Source of the DNA: Deltaproteobacteria bacterium
GTDB taxonomy: Bacteria; Desulfobacterota; Desulfobacteria; Desulfobacterales; GCA-2748835
NCBI GenBank assembly: GCA_002748835.1
Contig: PDTL01000016.1
Span: 84,655 to 148,654 of the forward strand
Reading direction: 5' to 3'
Length of the DNA: 64,000 nucleotides
The notes under the pieces are model-generated. The model saw nothing but the letters and a program-made list of their open reading frames with translations, was not told the DNA's origin and searched no databases. This document shows, piece by piece, positions 26,616-35,245 of the stretch. The position numbers were made by a program, and so were the translations under genes. Each line of letters begins with the position of its first letter. Positions within the stretch are counted from its first letter, which is position 1.

Positions 26616-28883
26616 ATGCACGATCGCAGGTCAATACCCGTCAGCCCGGCTGAACAGCTGGCAGAACAGCTCAACCTCCCTGTCTCCCAGATTCAGGCCG
26701 TGACAGGACTTTTAGATGCAGGCGCCAGCGTTCCCTTCATTGCCCGGTACCGGAAAGAAGCCACAGGCAGCCTTGACGAGGTACAGATCACAGCGATCCG
26801 CGATGCACGCCAGCAGCTCATGGATCGGACTGACCGGCGGGATACGATTTTACGGTCCCTTGAAACCCACGGTCACCTGACAGACGCGCTCAAATCAGCT
26901 GTGATGCGGGCGCAGACACTGGCCGAGCTTGAAGATATCTACCTGCCCTACAAGCCCCGGCGACGCACACGCGCCGCCATTGCACGGGAAAAGGGACTGG
27001 AACCGCTGGCACGCACGCTTTTGGCGCAAACCGGCCTTCAGCCGTCAGCGGCAGCAGCAAAATTTCTCAATCCGGGCAAAGGCGTTGACACTGTGGAAGA
27101 CGCCATCCATGGCGCACGCGACATTCTGGCAGAAATGATCAGCGAAGATGCCGGGGTTCGGGGGGCGCTGCGCACGCTTTTTTTAACCCAGGGAACGGTC
27201 AGAAGCACCGTGGTCGCCGGAAAAGCGGCAGATGCCCAGAAGTTCAAAGACTATTTTTCCTATGAAGAGCCGGTCCGGTCCATTCCGTCCCATCGGATGC
27301 TCGCGCTCAGACGGGGGGAAGCGGAAGGGTTTCTCAACGTTGATATCCGCCCGGACAGGGAAGCGGTCCTGCCGCTCATCGAGCAGCGATTTATCACCGG
27401 CAGCGGACCGGATTCGGAGCTGGTGGCAGCGGCCATTGCGGACAGTTACAAACGGCTTTTGTCACGGGCCATGGAAACCGAAACGCGGATACACGCCAAA
27501 GCACAGGCAGACAGTGAAGCCATCCGCATCTTCTCGGGAAACCTCCGTCAGCTGCTCCTGGCTTCCCCCCTGGGCAGCAAACGCATCCTTGCCCTTGATC
27601 CGGGGTTCAGGACCGGGTGTAAAACTGTTTGCCTGGATGCCAGCGGCGCCCTCTTGCACCACACCACCCTCTACCCCCATACCGGGGATAAAAAACGAGC
27701 AGCAGCTGCTGCCGAAGTCAGCAATCTGATCACGGCCTACGGAATCGAAGCGGTGGCTGTGGGAAACGGGACAGCGGGCAGGGAAACCGAGCTGTTTCTC
27801 AAATCCGCGCTCACGGATCGAAAAATTCCGGTCTTCAGGGTCAATGAATCCGGTGCGTCCATCTATTCGGCATCGGATCTTGCCCGTGAAGAATTTCCGG
27901 ATCTTGACCTCACGGTTCGCGGGGCTGTGAGCATTGGCAGGCGGTTGATAGATCCCCTGGCCGAGCTGGTGAAAATCGACCCCAAATCCATTGGCGTGGG
28001 TCAGTATCAGCATGACGTGGACCAGACCCTGCTGAAACAGGCCTTAGACGATGTGGTTGTGAGCTGCGTCAATGCCGTGGGCGTGGATGTGAACACCGCC
28101 AGTGTCAAACTGCTGCAATATGTATCTGGAATCGGTCCCCGGCTGGCCAAAAACATCATCGCCTTTCGCGAGGCCAGCGGGCCGTTTAAAAGCAGACAAC
28201 ACCTCAAAGCCGTTCCCCGGCTAGGACCCAAAGCGTTTGAGCAGTCAGCAGGGTTCCTGCGTATTCCCGGAAGTCCGAATCCCCTTGACCGGAGTGCGGT
28301 ACATCCGGAGTCCTATGCGGTGGTCGAAAAAATGGCAACAGACCTTCAGGTGGGTGTGGACCAGCTGATGACAGACGCCGCTGTCCGGAAACGGATCCGG
28401 ATCCGCGATTACGTAACCGACCAGATCGGCCTTCCCACACTGACAGATATTATGGCTGAACTGGAAAAACCCGGCAGGGATCCCCGCGCTCCGCTCAGCG
28501 ATTTCTCGTTTTCCGAGGCAGTGTCCACACTTGCGGATCTGACAACCGGTATGAAACTTCCCGGTATTGTCACCAATGTCACCGCATTTGGCGCGTTTGT
28601 CGATATTGGTGTGCATCAGGACGGGCTGGTCCACATCAGCCAGCTCGCGGACCGGTTTGTCAAAAATCCGGCTGACGTGGTACAGGTGGGTCGGCGGGTC
28701 ACAGTCACGGTGATTGCGGTGGATACGGACAGAAACCGAATCAGCTTGTCCATGAAATCTGCACCGGATACGGCATCCAACGGAACACGGAACACGGGAA
28801 AACGAAAAAAAGCAGGCGCCCCAGCCTCCCCGGGGCAGACACCTTTCAACAATCCCTTTGCCGATGCATTGAAAAAAAAGTGA
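26616..28883 (+). CDS. tex: Transcription accessory protein Tex
   Basis: The 755-aa protein has the full Tex architecture. An N-terminal helical region (VSQIQAVTGLLDAGASVPFIARYRKEATG) leads to the YqgF/RNase H-like fold (ILALDPGFRTGCKTVCLD). A HhH pair (VNTASVKLLQYVSGIGPRLAKNIIAFRE) follows, then a C-terminal S1 RNA-binding domain (GMKLPGIVTNVTAFGAFVDIGVHQDGLVHISQLADRF). Tex binds nucleic acid and is a conserved factor for transcription and RNA maintenance. A plain ribosome site (CAGGGG) precedes ATG 26616. A Lys-rich tail ends the protein. It is a single gene, convergent with the cNMP-domain gene. Confidence 0.96.
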   Translation: MHDRRSIPVSPAEQLAEQLNLPVSQIQAVTGLLDAGASVPFIARYRKEATGSLDEVQITAIRDARQQLMDRTDRRDTILRSLETHGHLTDALKSAVMRAQTLAELEDIYLPYKPRRRTRAAIAREKGLEPLARTLLAQTGLQPSAAAAKFLNPGKGVDTVEDAIHGARDILAEMISEDAGVRGALRTLFLTQGTVRSTVVAGKAADAQKFKDYFSYEEPVRSIPSHRMLALRRGEAEGFLNVDIRPDREAVLPLIEQRFITGSGPDSELVAAAIADSYKRLLSRAMETETRIHAKAQADSEAIRIFSGNLRQLLLASPLGSKRILALDPGFRTGCKTVCLDASGALLHHTTLYPHTGDKKRAAAAAEVSNLITAYGIEAVAVGNGTAGRETELFLKSALTDRKIPVFRVNESGASIYSASDLAREEFPDLDLTVRGAVSIGRRLIDPLAELVKIDPKSIGVGQYQHDVDQTLLKQALDDVVVSCVNAVGVDVNTASVKLLQYVSGIGPRLAKNIIAFREASGPFKSRQHLKAVPRLGPKAFEQSAGFLRIPGSPNPLDRSAVHPESYAVVEKMATDLQVGVDQLMTDAAVRKRIRIRDYVTDQIGLPTLTDIMAELEKPGRDPRAPLSDFSFSEAVSTLADLTTGMKLPGIVTNVTAFGAFVDIGVHQDGLVHISQLADRFVKNPADVVQVGRRVTVTVIAVDTDRNRISLSMKSAPDTASNGTRNTGKRKKAGAPASPGQTPFNNPFADALKKK

Positions 28884-28890
28884 CCCAGCG

Positions 28891-28936
28891 CCGCGATGGG
28901 ATACGCTGCAGGAATGCCCGCCGCGCCCCATCACGG
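28891..28936. terminator. Inverted repeat between convergent genes
   Basis: CCGCGATGGG (28891-28900) and CCCATCACGG (28927-28936) form a ten-base inverted repeat with one mismatch, in the 57-bp gap between the convergent tex and cNMP-domain genes. It may serve as a bidirectional terminator; the T tract is absent, so confidence is low. Confidence 0.35.
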
Positions 28937-28940
28937 GGAT

Positions 28941-29429
28941 CTATTCCGGGAGTTCAGAGAGTTCGTGAATTTCCGGATGGGTATGCAAGGCCCGCACAAA
29001 TTGATCGGTCCGGTGATCCAGGCGTTTTTTCAGCACACTGACACCGAGCCGCATCATCCGGAAGCCGAGTTCCAAATCCTTTTCCATCAGAGCAAGAAAG
29101 GCGTCCCGATTCACCGTGTAGACCTCGGATGCTTCCACGCAGATGCTGTCAAGCTTGTACACCGCTTCCCCGCTTACAGCATCCCATCCAAAACTCTCAC
29201 CAGGTGCAAGGGAGCCGACGGAAACCGTCACAAATGGGGACACCCGCTGTTCAATAAGCACTTTCCCCCGCTTGAGCATGTAAAAGTGGTCTGCCGACTC
29301 CCCATGCTTGAAAACGTATTCCCGGGACCGAAATGCCAGCACATCTGTCAGGGGAATGATTTTTTCCAGCATGGCATCGGATAAATTGCCGAGAACATGA
29401 TTATTTTTAAATTCATCAACACTGATCAT
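28941..29429 (-). CDS. Stand-alone cyclic-nucleotide-binding-domain protein
   Basis: The protein is 162 aa from ATG 29429, with AAGGAG six bases upstream. It consists almost entirely of a cNMP_binding domain: LTDVLAFRSREYVFKHGESADHFYMLKRGKVLIEQ and VSVGSLAPGESFGWDAVSGEAVYKLDSICVEASEVYTVN. There is no helix-turn-helix, so it is not a CRP-type transcription factor. The ligand pocket motif is GESFGWDA rather than GExFGExAL with a following Arg, and the phosphate-binding Arg is not obvious, so cNMP binding is uncertain. It lies 54 bp after the last Mrp-like subunit gene, on the same strand, and is probably co-transcribed with the antiporter. Confidence 0.82.
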   Translation of the reverse strand: MISVDEFKNNHVLGNLSDAMLEKIIPLTDVLAFRSREYVFKHGESADHFYMLKRGKVLIEQRVSPFVTVSVGSLAPGESFGWDAVSGEAVYKLDSICVEASEVYTVNRDAFLALMEKDLELGFRMMRLGVSVLKKRLDHRTDQFVRALHTHPEIHELSELPE

Positions 29430-29483
29430 TCTTGACTCCTTGCCCTTCAATACGCTTCAACACATTAAGAACACAATCTGATA

Positions 29484-31271
29484 TCACGACATCCAGAAAA
29501 GAAATAAAATAAACAGCCCGGATGCGGCAGCCCCAATCCCCACCGGCACGGTGCCCGTGGCAAAGGCCGCGTTTACATTGCGGATCAGCTTGGCCCGTTC
29601 GTTTTCACTTGTGTTGAACAAGGACACCACGGGAACCAGCAGCGAGAGGGTCAGAGTGGCCGGTGCATCCTTGGCAAACCGTGCAAGCAGGGACGGCAGC
29701 CCCCGGGCAAACACGGTATCACACAGGACATTGATCCTGTTCAGCACGCGATCCGCGATCTGGTAAAACCAAACAGCCCCTTTTCGATAAAACCAGTCCG
29801 TGTCCAGATGTTCCGCTCTGATCTCGGCCGGATAGATGCCCGAAAGGATCAGGAGGCAAAAAGCAAGTGCACCGAACATCAAAAGCTGCAGCTGGCCGAT
29901 CACATGGGCTCCCGTATAGGGTTCGTAATGGGTGGCATATGGCAGCAGGCTGTACAGGAGATCGAAGTTGATGGCCAGATACACGCAGAGAAACGCCGCC
30001 ATCCCCATGGCAATCAGCATATTAATCGGTGCCTCTTTGGGCCGAAGCCCGGAATCATGGCCAAAAAACATGAAAAACGGCACCTTGATACCCGCATGGT
30101 GAAACACACCCGCAGACGCAAACTGGAACACCAGCCATACCCAGATCAGATTTTCATGGTCTGCCGCAGAAATAATCATCGATTTGCTGACAAATCCGCT
30201 GAACAGCGGGAACGCAGATATGGACGCAGCCCCGATAATACAGAATAGGCAGGTCAGCGGCATGGTTCGATACAGGCCGCCAAGGTCGGTACACCGCGTC
30301 TTTCCCGTCCGTTCCATCACTGCGCCCGCAGACATGAACAAAAGCGCCTTGTACAGAATATGACAGAACGCATGGGCGGCTGCCCCGTTAATCGCCAGTT
30401 CGGATCCAATGCCGATGCCGCAAAGCATGAAACCGACCTGGTTAATCAGGCTGTAGGCCAGCACCCTGCGGATATCGTTCTCGAGCACCGCATAGAAAAT
30501 CGGAAGCGCCGTCATGGCAACCCCCAGCCAGATAAGCAGCGGTGTGCCCGGAAACATTCGGGCCATGACATACACGGCACTTTTGGTGGTAAATGCACTC
30601 AAAAAAACAGCACCGGTTGCGGTGGCTTCCGGATAGGCATCTTTGAGCCACCCGTGAAGCGGCATCACCGCAGCGTTCACCGCCACGCCCACGAAGATAA
30701 ACCAGGATGCGGTTGACTCCAGACCGATAAAGCTGAATGTCGTCGAGCCGGTGGCCCGGATCTGCAGGATAATCCCGGCAAGCAGGGAAAGCCCGCCAAA
30801 AATGTGAACCATGACATACCGAAACGCGGCCTGCTGAGATGCGTCTGTTTTTCGGGCCAGGATGAGAAATGTGGATGCAATGGCCATGAATTCCCAGAAC
30901 ACATACAGGGAAAAAAAGTCGGCTGAAAAGGTGACGCCGATGGCACTGCCCGCATAAACCAGTGCCGAGACATGCTGGACCTTATCCCTGACCTTCAGTG
31001 AAAAGATGACACCGATGAAGGTGGCAATAATAAAAATCGTACCGAATATCCGGCTGAGGCCATCTATCCGTCCGAGAACCAGTTTATAGCCGAAAGCCGT
31101 GGTATACTCCCAGTACACCCCGTTCGGTACACTGTAAAGCGTGATAAAGGCGATCACCGGCAACGCCAGCATGTAGACAGGCCTGAGCCGATCACTAAAA
31201 AACGGAATAAAGAGTGCGCCAACAATAAAAATAAGGGCCGGTGGAAATGAAAAATCGGGTACTGGATACAT
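29484..31271 (-). CDS. Mrp/Mnh antiporter-like large subunit (NuoL/MnhD family)
   Basis: A 595-aa polytopic inner-membrane protein of the NuoL/M/N-MrpA/D superfamily, related to complex-I proton-pumping subunits. Hallmarks are FWEFMAIASTFLILARK with the membrane Glu, VNAAVMPLHGWLKDAYPEA with His and the Lys-containing helix, FTTKSAVYVMARMF with another Lys, and the NQVGFMLCGIGIGS repeat. Its C terminus contains two further helices (residues about 455-475 and 575-593). It is the third large antiporter-like subunit and the distal one of the cluster. Exact equivalence to MrpA or MrpD is not certain. The start is ATG 31271. Confidence 0.85.
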   Translation of the reverse strand: MYPVPDFSFPPALIFIVGALFIPFFSDRLRPVYMLALPVIAFITLYSVPNGVYWEYTTAFGYKLVLGRIDGLSRIFGTIFIIATFIGVIFSLKVRDKVQHVSALVYAGSAIGVTFSADFFSLYVFWEFMAIASTFLILARKTDASQQAAFRYVMVHIFGGLSLLAGIILQIRATGSTTFSFIGLESTASWFIFVGVAVNAAVMPLHGWLKDAYPEATATGAVFLSAFTTKSAVYVMARMFPGTPLLIWLGVAMTALPIFYAVLENDIRRVLAYSLINQVGFMLCGIGIGSELAINGAAAHAFCHILYKALLFMSAGAVMERTGKTRCTDLGGLYRTMPLTCLFCIIGAASISAFPLFSGFVSKSMIISAADHENLIWVWLVFQFASAGVFHHAGIKVPFFMFFGHDSGLRPKEAPINMLIAMGMAAFLCVYLAINFDLLYSLLPYATHYEPYTGAHVIGQLQLLMFGALAFCLLILSGIYPAEIRAEHLDTDWFYRKGAVWFYQIADRVLNRINVLCDTVFARGLPSLLARFAKDAPATLTLSLLVPVVSLFNTSENERAKLIRNVNAAFATGTVPVGIGAAASGLFILFLFWMS

Positions 31272-31299
31272 GATATCCCTGCTCTTGTGCTATATTTTT

Positions 31300-31620
31300 T
31301 TATTGGTCATAGTAGGTTTCGTCACGTTTGATCAGGTGCCGCAGCCCTTTTGCGATGAAAATCAGCATGACGCATGAAATAAACCCGTAAAAGGCGTAAA
31401 ACTCGTAAGCATTCCCCAGACAGATATGATCGTGTTTGTGAATAAAAAAATCCGCCCCGAGAAGCACAACCAGTGAACCATAAAACCCCTTTAAAAACGT
31501 ACTGACCGTTTTTTTACTGTCGAAAAACCTCAGTTCCTTTTCCCGGCTGTACAGGTAGACCCATCTGCAGACCAGAAAAAAAAACACTGCTGAAACTGTT
31601 GCTGTGAGGACATCGTTCAT
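31300..31620 (-). CDS. Small membrane protein in the Mrp-like operon
   Basis: This 106-aa protein has about three membrane helices (VSAVFFFLVCRWVYLY, GFYGSLVVLLGADFF, FYGFISCVMLIFIAKGL) and charged ends. I do not recognise a family. It lies between the 45-aa small membrane protein and the third large subunit, on the same strand with gaps under 40 bp, so it belongs to the antiporter operon. It may be an assembly or accessory subunit. A GGAAGGGTT-like ribosome site precedes ATG 31620. Confidence 0.6.
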   Translation of the reverse strand: MNDVLTATVSAVFFFLVCRWVYLYSREKELRFFDSKKTVSTFLKGFYGSLVVLLGADFFIHKHDHICLGNAYEFYAFYGFISCVMLIFIAKGLRHLIKRDETYYDQ

Positions 31621-31655
31621 TGAACCCTTCCTTGCAGGTCACCCATGCATGACGG

Positions 31656-31793
31656 TTAAAAAAGATGGATGCCAAAAAGAAACCCGAGATACAGCCAGGC
31701 GATCACAAACACCACCCAGAAAGCGGTTCTGTAACCGGGCACAGCTTCGTGTCCCAGTTCCATCAGCTCTTCTTTTGGAGTCGCTTTTTCCAT
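31656..31793 (-). CDS. Very small single-helix membrane protein
   Basis: A 45-aa protein (start ATG 31793, GGAGG nine bases upstream) with a charged N terminus (MEKATPKEELMELGHEAVPGYR) and one membrane helix (AFWVVFVIAWLYLGFLFGI). The good ribosome site, tight packing (five bases after the previous gene stop) and the amphipathic profile support a real gene. It belongs to the Mrp-like operon and may be a small accessory subunit. No known family was recognised. Confidence 0.65.
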   Translation of the reverse strand: MEKATPKEELMELGHEAVPGYRTAFWVVFVIAWLYLGFLFGIHLF

Positions 31794-31798
31794 AGGAC

Positions 31799-33283
31799 TT
31801 ATCCTCCGATCAGACCCGCTGCCGTCATTTCCGCCAGTCTCAGAAACGGTTGCGGGAAGAAAAACAGTACAACGGAAATCATCGCCGTTAGGCTGAGCGG
31901 AACCAGGCACCAGGTCGGCACTTCATCCACCCTATTCTCAAAAAGAGACGCTTCTTCTGTGCAAAAAAACGCCCTGTAGACGATCGGCAGAAAATAGGCG
32001 GCATTCAACAGGGAACTGAACAGAAGAATAAACAGAAAAAACAGCTGACCGGCCTCGATGGTGCCCAGCACCAGATACCACTTACTGATAAAACCACCGC
32101 AGGGCGGCAGACCGATGACACTCAGCGATCCGATGAAAAAAGCGGTCATGGTGATAGGCATTCGCTTCCCGATCCCCACCATCTCACTGATGTTCTTGAT
32201 ACCGGATGCCGCAAAAATAGCCCCGGCGCAGAAAAAGAGGGTCACTTTTCCGAATGCATGCATGGCAATATGCAGGATTCCCCCGGTGACCCCCAGGGGA
32301 GACAATAGGGCGACCCCCAGAATAATATAGGAGAGCTGGCCGATGGTCGAAAAGGCCAGCCGACGTTTGAGTCCATCCTGGGAAAGGGCGATGAGCGATG
32401 AGGTGATGATGGTAAAAGAAGCAATATAGCAGACCATGGTGTTGAGATCAAATGACAGCAGAAACGCGGTTCCGAACACGCCAGTGATTACCCGGGCCAC
32501 GCAGAACACGCCGACTTTCACGACAGCCACCGCATGAAGCAGCGCACTGACCGGTGTCGGTGCGACCATGGCAGCCGGCAGCCAGGAGTGAAACGGCATA
32601 ACCCCGGCTTTGGCAAAGCCGAACACGAACATGACTAGCAAGACGCCCGCAGTTCCTCGGCTCACCTGTCCGGCCAGAATTCCATCTGGTGCAAAGGCCA
32701 GCGTCCCGGTTTTGGCATAAACGAACAGCAGAGCCGGAAGCACAAGGGCAATGGAGCCACCCAGGATGTAGAGCAGATATTTCCGCCCAGAGGATCGTGC
32801 TTCCCGGTCCTGGTGATGGGTAACCAGGGGGTAGGTGGCAAAGGAGAGGGCCTCATAAAACAGATAGAGGGTCAGCAGATTGGCGGAAAAAGCCACCCCG
32901 ATGGTCGCTGACAGGGAAAGGGCGAAAAATGAAAAATACCGGGTCTGGCTGTGCTCGTCCAAGGTCCGCATGTAACCGATGGAGTAGGCGGAGGTAAGAA
33001 TCCACAGAAACGAGGCGATCAGGGCGAACAGCAGGCCGAAGGCATCGACCCTGAACCCGATGGCCACATTCGGCGCCACCTCGACCAGCGTCAGCGAAAG
33101 GCACCTGCCGTCCAGCACCACCGGCAGCATGGAGGCGATGACACAAAACTTTGCCACCGCCGCCACAAAGGTCCAGGTTTCTCTGACATTCGCGTTTCTG
33201 CTGGAAACGATGACAGGAACCGCACCCAGAGAGATCAATACTGCCAGCAGAGGTTTCACCGAAGTTATCATTTCCATGTTCAT
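31799..33283 (-). CDS. MnhD/NuoN-type antiporter subunit (second copy)
   Basis: A 494-aa polytopic membrane protein in the NuoN/MnhD family with about fourteen helices. Its motifs are FYEALSFATYPLVTHHQD (membrane Glu), FGFAKAGVMPFHSWLPAAMVAPTPVSALLHAVAVVKVGVFCVARV (Lys, His and the trapping loop) and GLKRRLAFSTIGQLSYIILG. All ion-path residues are present, so it is likely a functional proton or cation channel half. It follows the first MnhD-like gene by 31 bp. Two adjacent copies with different sequences suggest different subunits rather than a recent duplication. Confidence 0.88.
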   Translation of the reverse strand: MNMEMITSVKPLLAVLISLGAVPVIVSSRNANVRETWTFVAAVAKFCVIASMLPVVLDGRCLSLTLVEVAPNVAIGFRVDAFGLLFALIASFLWILTSAYSIGYMRTLDEHSQTRYFSFFALSLSATIGVAFSANLLTLYLFYEALSFATYPLVTHHQDREARSSGRKYLLYILGGSIALVLPALLFVYAKTGTLAFAPDGILAGQVSRGTAGVLLVMFVFGFAKAGVMPFHSWLPAAMVAPTPVSALLHAVAVVKVGVFCVARVITGVFGTAFLLSFDLNTMVCYIASFTIITSSLIALSQDGLKRRLAFSTIGQLSYIILGVALLSPLGVTGGILHIAMHAFGKVTLFFCAGAIFAASGIKNISEMVGIGKRMPITMTAFFIGSLSVIGLPPCGGFISKWYLVLGTIEAGQLFFLFILLFSSLLNAAYFLPIVYRAFFCTEEASLFENRVDEVPTWCLVPLSLTAMISVVLFFFPQPFLRLAEMTAAGLIGG

Positions 33284-33314
33284 GACTCGCTATCGTCTCA
33301 CAGTAATAAGTCGT

Positions 33315-34829
33315 TCACGACCCGATCTGAGCGGGTATGGCGAAGGTTATCAGATGTTCTACAAGGGTTCCGGAAAAGAGCCCCAGAATGACCAGGCCGG
33401 CAGACACCATGAGAAACACCGCCACCATGCTCACCGGCGCTTCTGCCATGGGCACAGCGGTTCCGCCATGGCCGTGGCCGCCCCCATGTCCGTGGTTCCC
33501 GTCATCAAAGGGTTCATAATGAGCGATCTCGAAAATCCGGAAAAACAAGACGGCATTCACAAGACTGGAAAACAAAAGGACAGCCACAAACAGATAATGC
33601 CCGGCCGCAATACCGCCGGAAATCAGATACCATTTGCTGAAAAAACCACAGGTGGGCGGCACACCGATCATGGACATGCCTGCAATGACGATGCCGATCA
33701 TGGTATACGGCATTTTTTTAAAAAGCCCCTGAAGCCCGTCGTACCGGTCGGTTTCCAGTTGGTAGGCGATGAGGCCGGCGCCCATGAACGCGGCCAGGGT
33801 CATGGCCGCATCATTGACAATGTGCAGGATGCTGCCTGTCATCCCCAGGCGGTTGCCCAGCCAGAAGCCGCCGACCATGTAACCAACTTCAGCGATAATG
33901 ATATAGGTGAGCATCTGCTTGATACGGGTCTGGGACAGGGCCAGAATGCCCCCCATAAAGATGGCGATGACGGCCACCCAGACAATGGCCTTCTGCAGGG
34001 CGGGAAAGGCGAAGACATAGTCCGGGGTAAACACATAGAGCACCACCCTGACCATCACATAGATCGAGACCTTGGTGGTCAGGGCTGCCACGACCCCAAT
34101 GGCCGGATTGGGCGCATGGGCATAAGCGTTGGGCAGCCATCCATGGAGCGGGAAAAGGGCCATTTTCAGAAACAGGCCGGTGAGGCAGACAATCAAGGCC
34201 AAGAGGACCGTGCCCGATCCGGCAACATGGGGAATGAACCGGGCGATATCCGCCATGTTCAGTGTCCCGGTCTGCAGGTACAGGTAGCCCACGCCCAACA
34301 GATAGAACGAGGCGCCGATGGTTCCCATGAACAGGTAATTCAAGGCGGACAGTGCGCTCCGGGGGCTGCCCAGGCCCAGCAGGGCATAGCCGGTCAGGGA
34401 GGCGATTTCCAACAGCACATACAGGTTAAACGCGTCACCAGTCGCCACCATGCCCACAAGGCCGGCAACAAACAAAATGTACAAGGCATAAAAGGCCGGT
34501 GCCTTGGTGCCGAACTCCCGGTCCACCGCAGGTTTGTTACCGATCAGGTTCAAAAATCCAACAGCGGTGACCACCACCAGGACCAGGCCGCTCAGGGTAT
34601 CAATGCGGTACTCGATCCCCATGGGCGGCGCCCATCCGGCAAGTGTGTAGATCACCAGCTTTTCCTGCATCACACGCCCGAGAAGAAGGATGGACGAAAC
34701 CAGGGAAACACCGAGCGAGGCAACGGAAACGGGAAAGCAGTACGTTCGGTTGTACCACCCGACAATCACCACCACCAGTGCGGATAACAACGGAACAACA
34801 ATTACCAATGCCGGAGTGTGCGCTATCAT
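33315..34829 (-). CDS. mnhD: MnhD/NuoN-type antiporter subunit (first copy)
   Basis: The 504-aa subunit matches Na+/H+ antiporter subunit D. It shows LLEIASLTGYALLGLG with the membrane Glu, LTGLFLKMALFPLHGWLPNAYAHAPNPAIGVVAALTTKVSIYVMVR, and the loop LSQTRIKQMLTYIIIAEVGYMVGG. A Gly/His-rich stretch near residue 440 (HGHGGGHGHGG) is unusual and might bind metal or be a linker. It begins at ATG 34829, overlapping the mnhC stop by four bases, the standard C-D coupling in Mrp operons. Confidence 0.9.
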   Translation of the reverse strand: MIAHTPALVIVVPLLSALVVVIVGWYNRTYCFPVSVASLGVSLVSSILLLGRVMQEKLVIYTLAGWAPPMGIEYRIDTLSGLVLVVVTAVGFLNLIGNKPAVDREFGTKAPAFYALYILFVAGLVGMVATGDAFNLYVLLEIASLTGYALLGLGSPRSALSALNYLFMGTIGASFYLLGVGYLYLQTGTLNMADIARFIPHVAGSGTVLLALIVCLTGLFLKMALFPLHGWLPNAYAHAPNPAIGVVAALTTKVSIYVMVRVVLYVFTPDYVFAFPALQKAIVWVAVIAIFMGGILALSQTRIKQMLTYIIIAEVGYMVGGFWLGNRLGMTGSILHIVNDAAMTLAAFMGAGLIAYQLETDRYDGLQGLFKKMPYTMIGIVIAGMSMIGVPPTCGFFSKWYLISGGIAAGHYLFVAVLLFSSLVNAVLFFRIFEIAHYEPFDDGNHGHGGGHGHGGTAVPMAEAPVSMVAVFLMVSAGLVILGLFSGTLVEHLITFAIPAQIGS

Positions 34830-35245
34830 TTCGTGTCTGCCTGCTCTCTGATCTGTTCGTTCAAATCATCCTCTTCCAGCGTACCATAGGCCGCATACAC
34901 CTTCAGGGCCAGGGCCAGGGCCACACCCAGGGTCGCGACCGATACCACGATGGCGGTCAGCATCAGCACATGGGGCAGCGGGTTGATATAGTCGGCAGCC
35001 CGGATGGCCGCCGCAGAGGCGTCATGGCCGTGGCCGTGCTGAAGGATGGGCAGGGTGCCACCTTTTTTAAATGCTGTTGACACATAAAAAAGGATGATCG
35101 ATGTCTGGAAGATATTCATGCCGATAATTTTTTTTACAATGTTGGTTTTGGCAATCATCGCATACAGGCCGAGCATCATCAGGATGACGTAGGCCCAGTA
35201 GTTGTATTTACCGATGATAAAATCCAGAAAGCCGTCCATAATCAA
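34826..35245 (-). CDS. mnhC: MnhC (NuoK-like) antiporter subunit
   Basis: A 139-aa NuoK-type subunit with three membrane helices (YWAYVILMMLGLYAMI, IIGMNIFQTSIILFYVS, PHVLMLTAIVVSVATLGVALALAL). It includes the conserved IGMNIFQTSIILF and LPHVLMLTAIVVSVA of MnhC. A His-rich loop (ILQHGHGHDASAAA) lies between helices two and three, parallel to the His-rich loop in the neighbouring D subunit. It starts at ATG 35245, overlapping the mnhB stop. Confidence 0.9.
   Translation of the reverse strand: MIMDGFLDFIIGKYNYWAYVILMMLGLYAMIAKTNIVKKIIGMNIFQTSIILFYVSTAFKKGGTLPILQHGHGHDASAAAIRAADYINPLPHVLMLTAIVVSVATLGVALALALKVYAAYGTLEEDDLNEQIREQADTK

Noticed and set aside
33060..34787. 575-aa open frame on the plus strand
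   Set aside because: It lies antisense to two Mrp-like subunit genes, has His/Gln-rich low-complexity composition and no recognisable domain; it is a by-product of the GC-rich coding strand.
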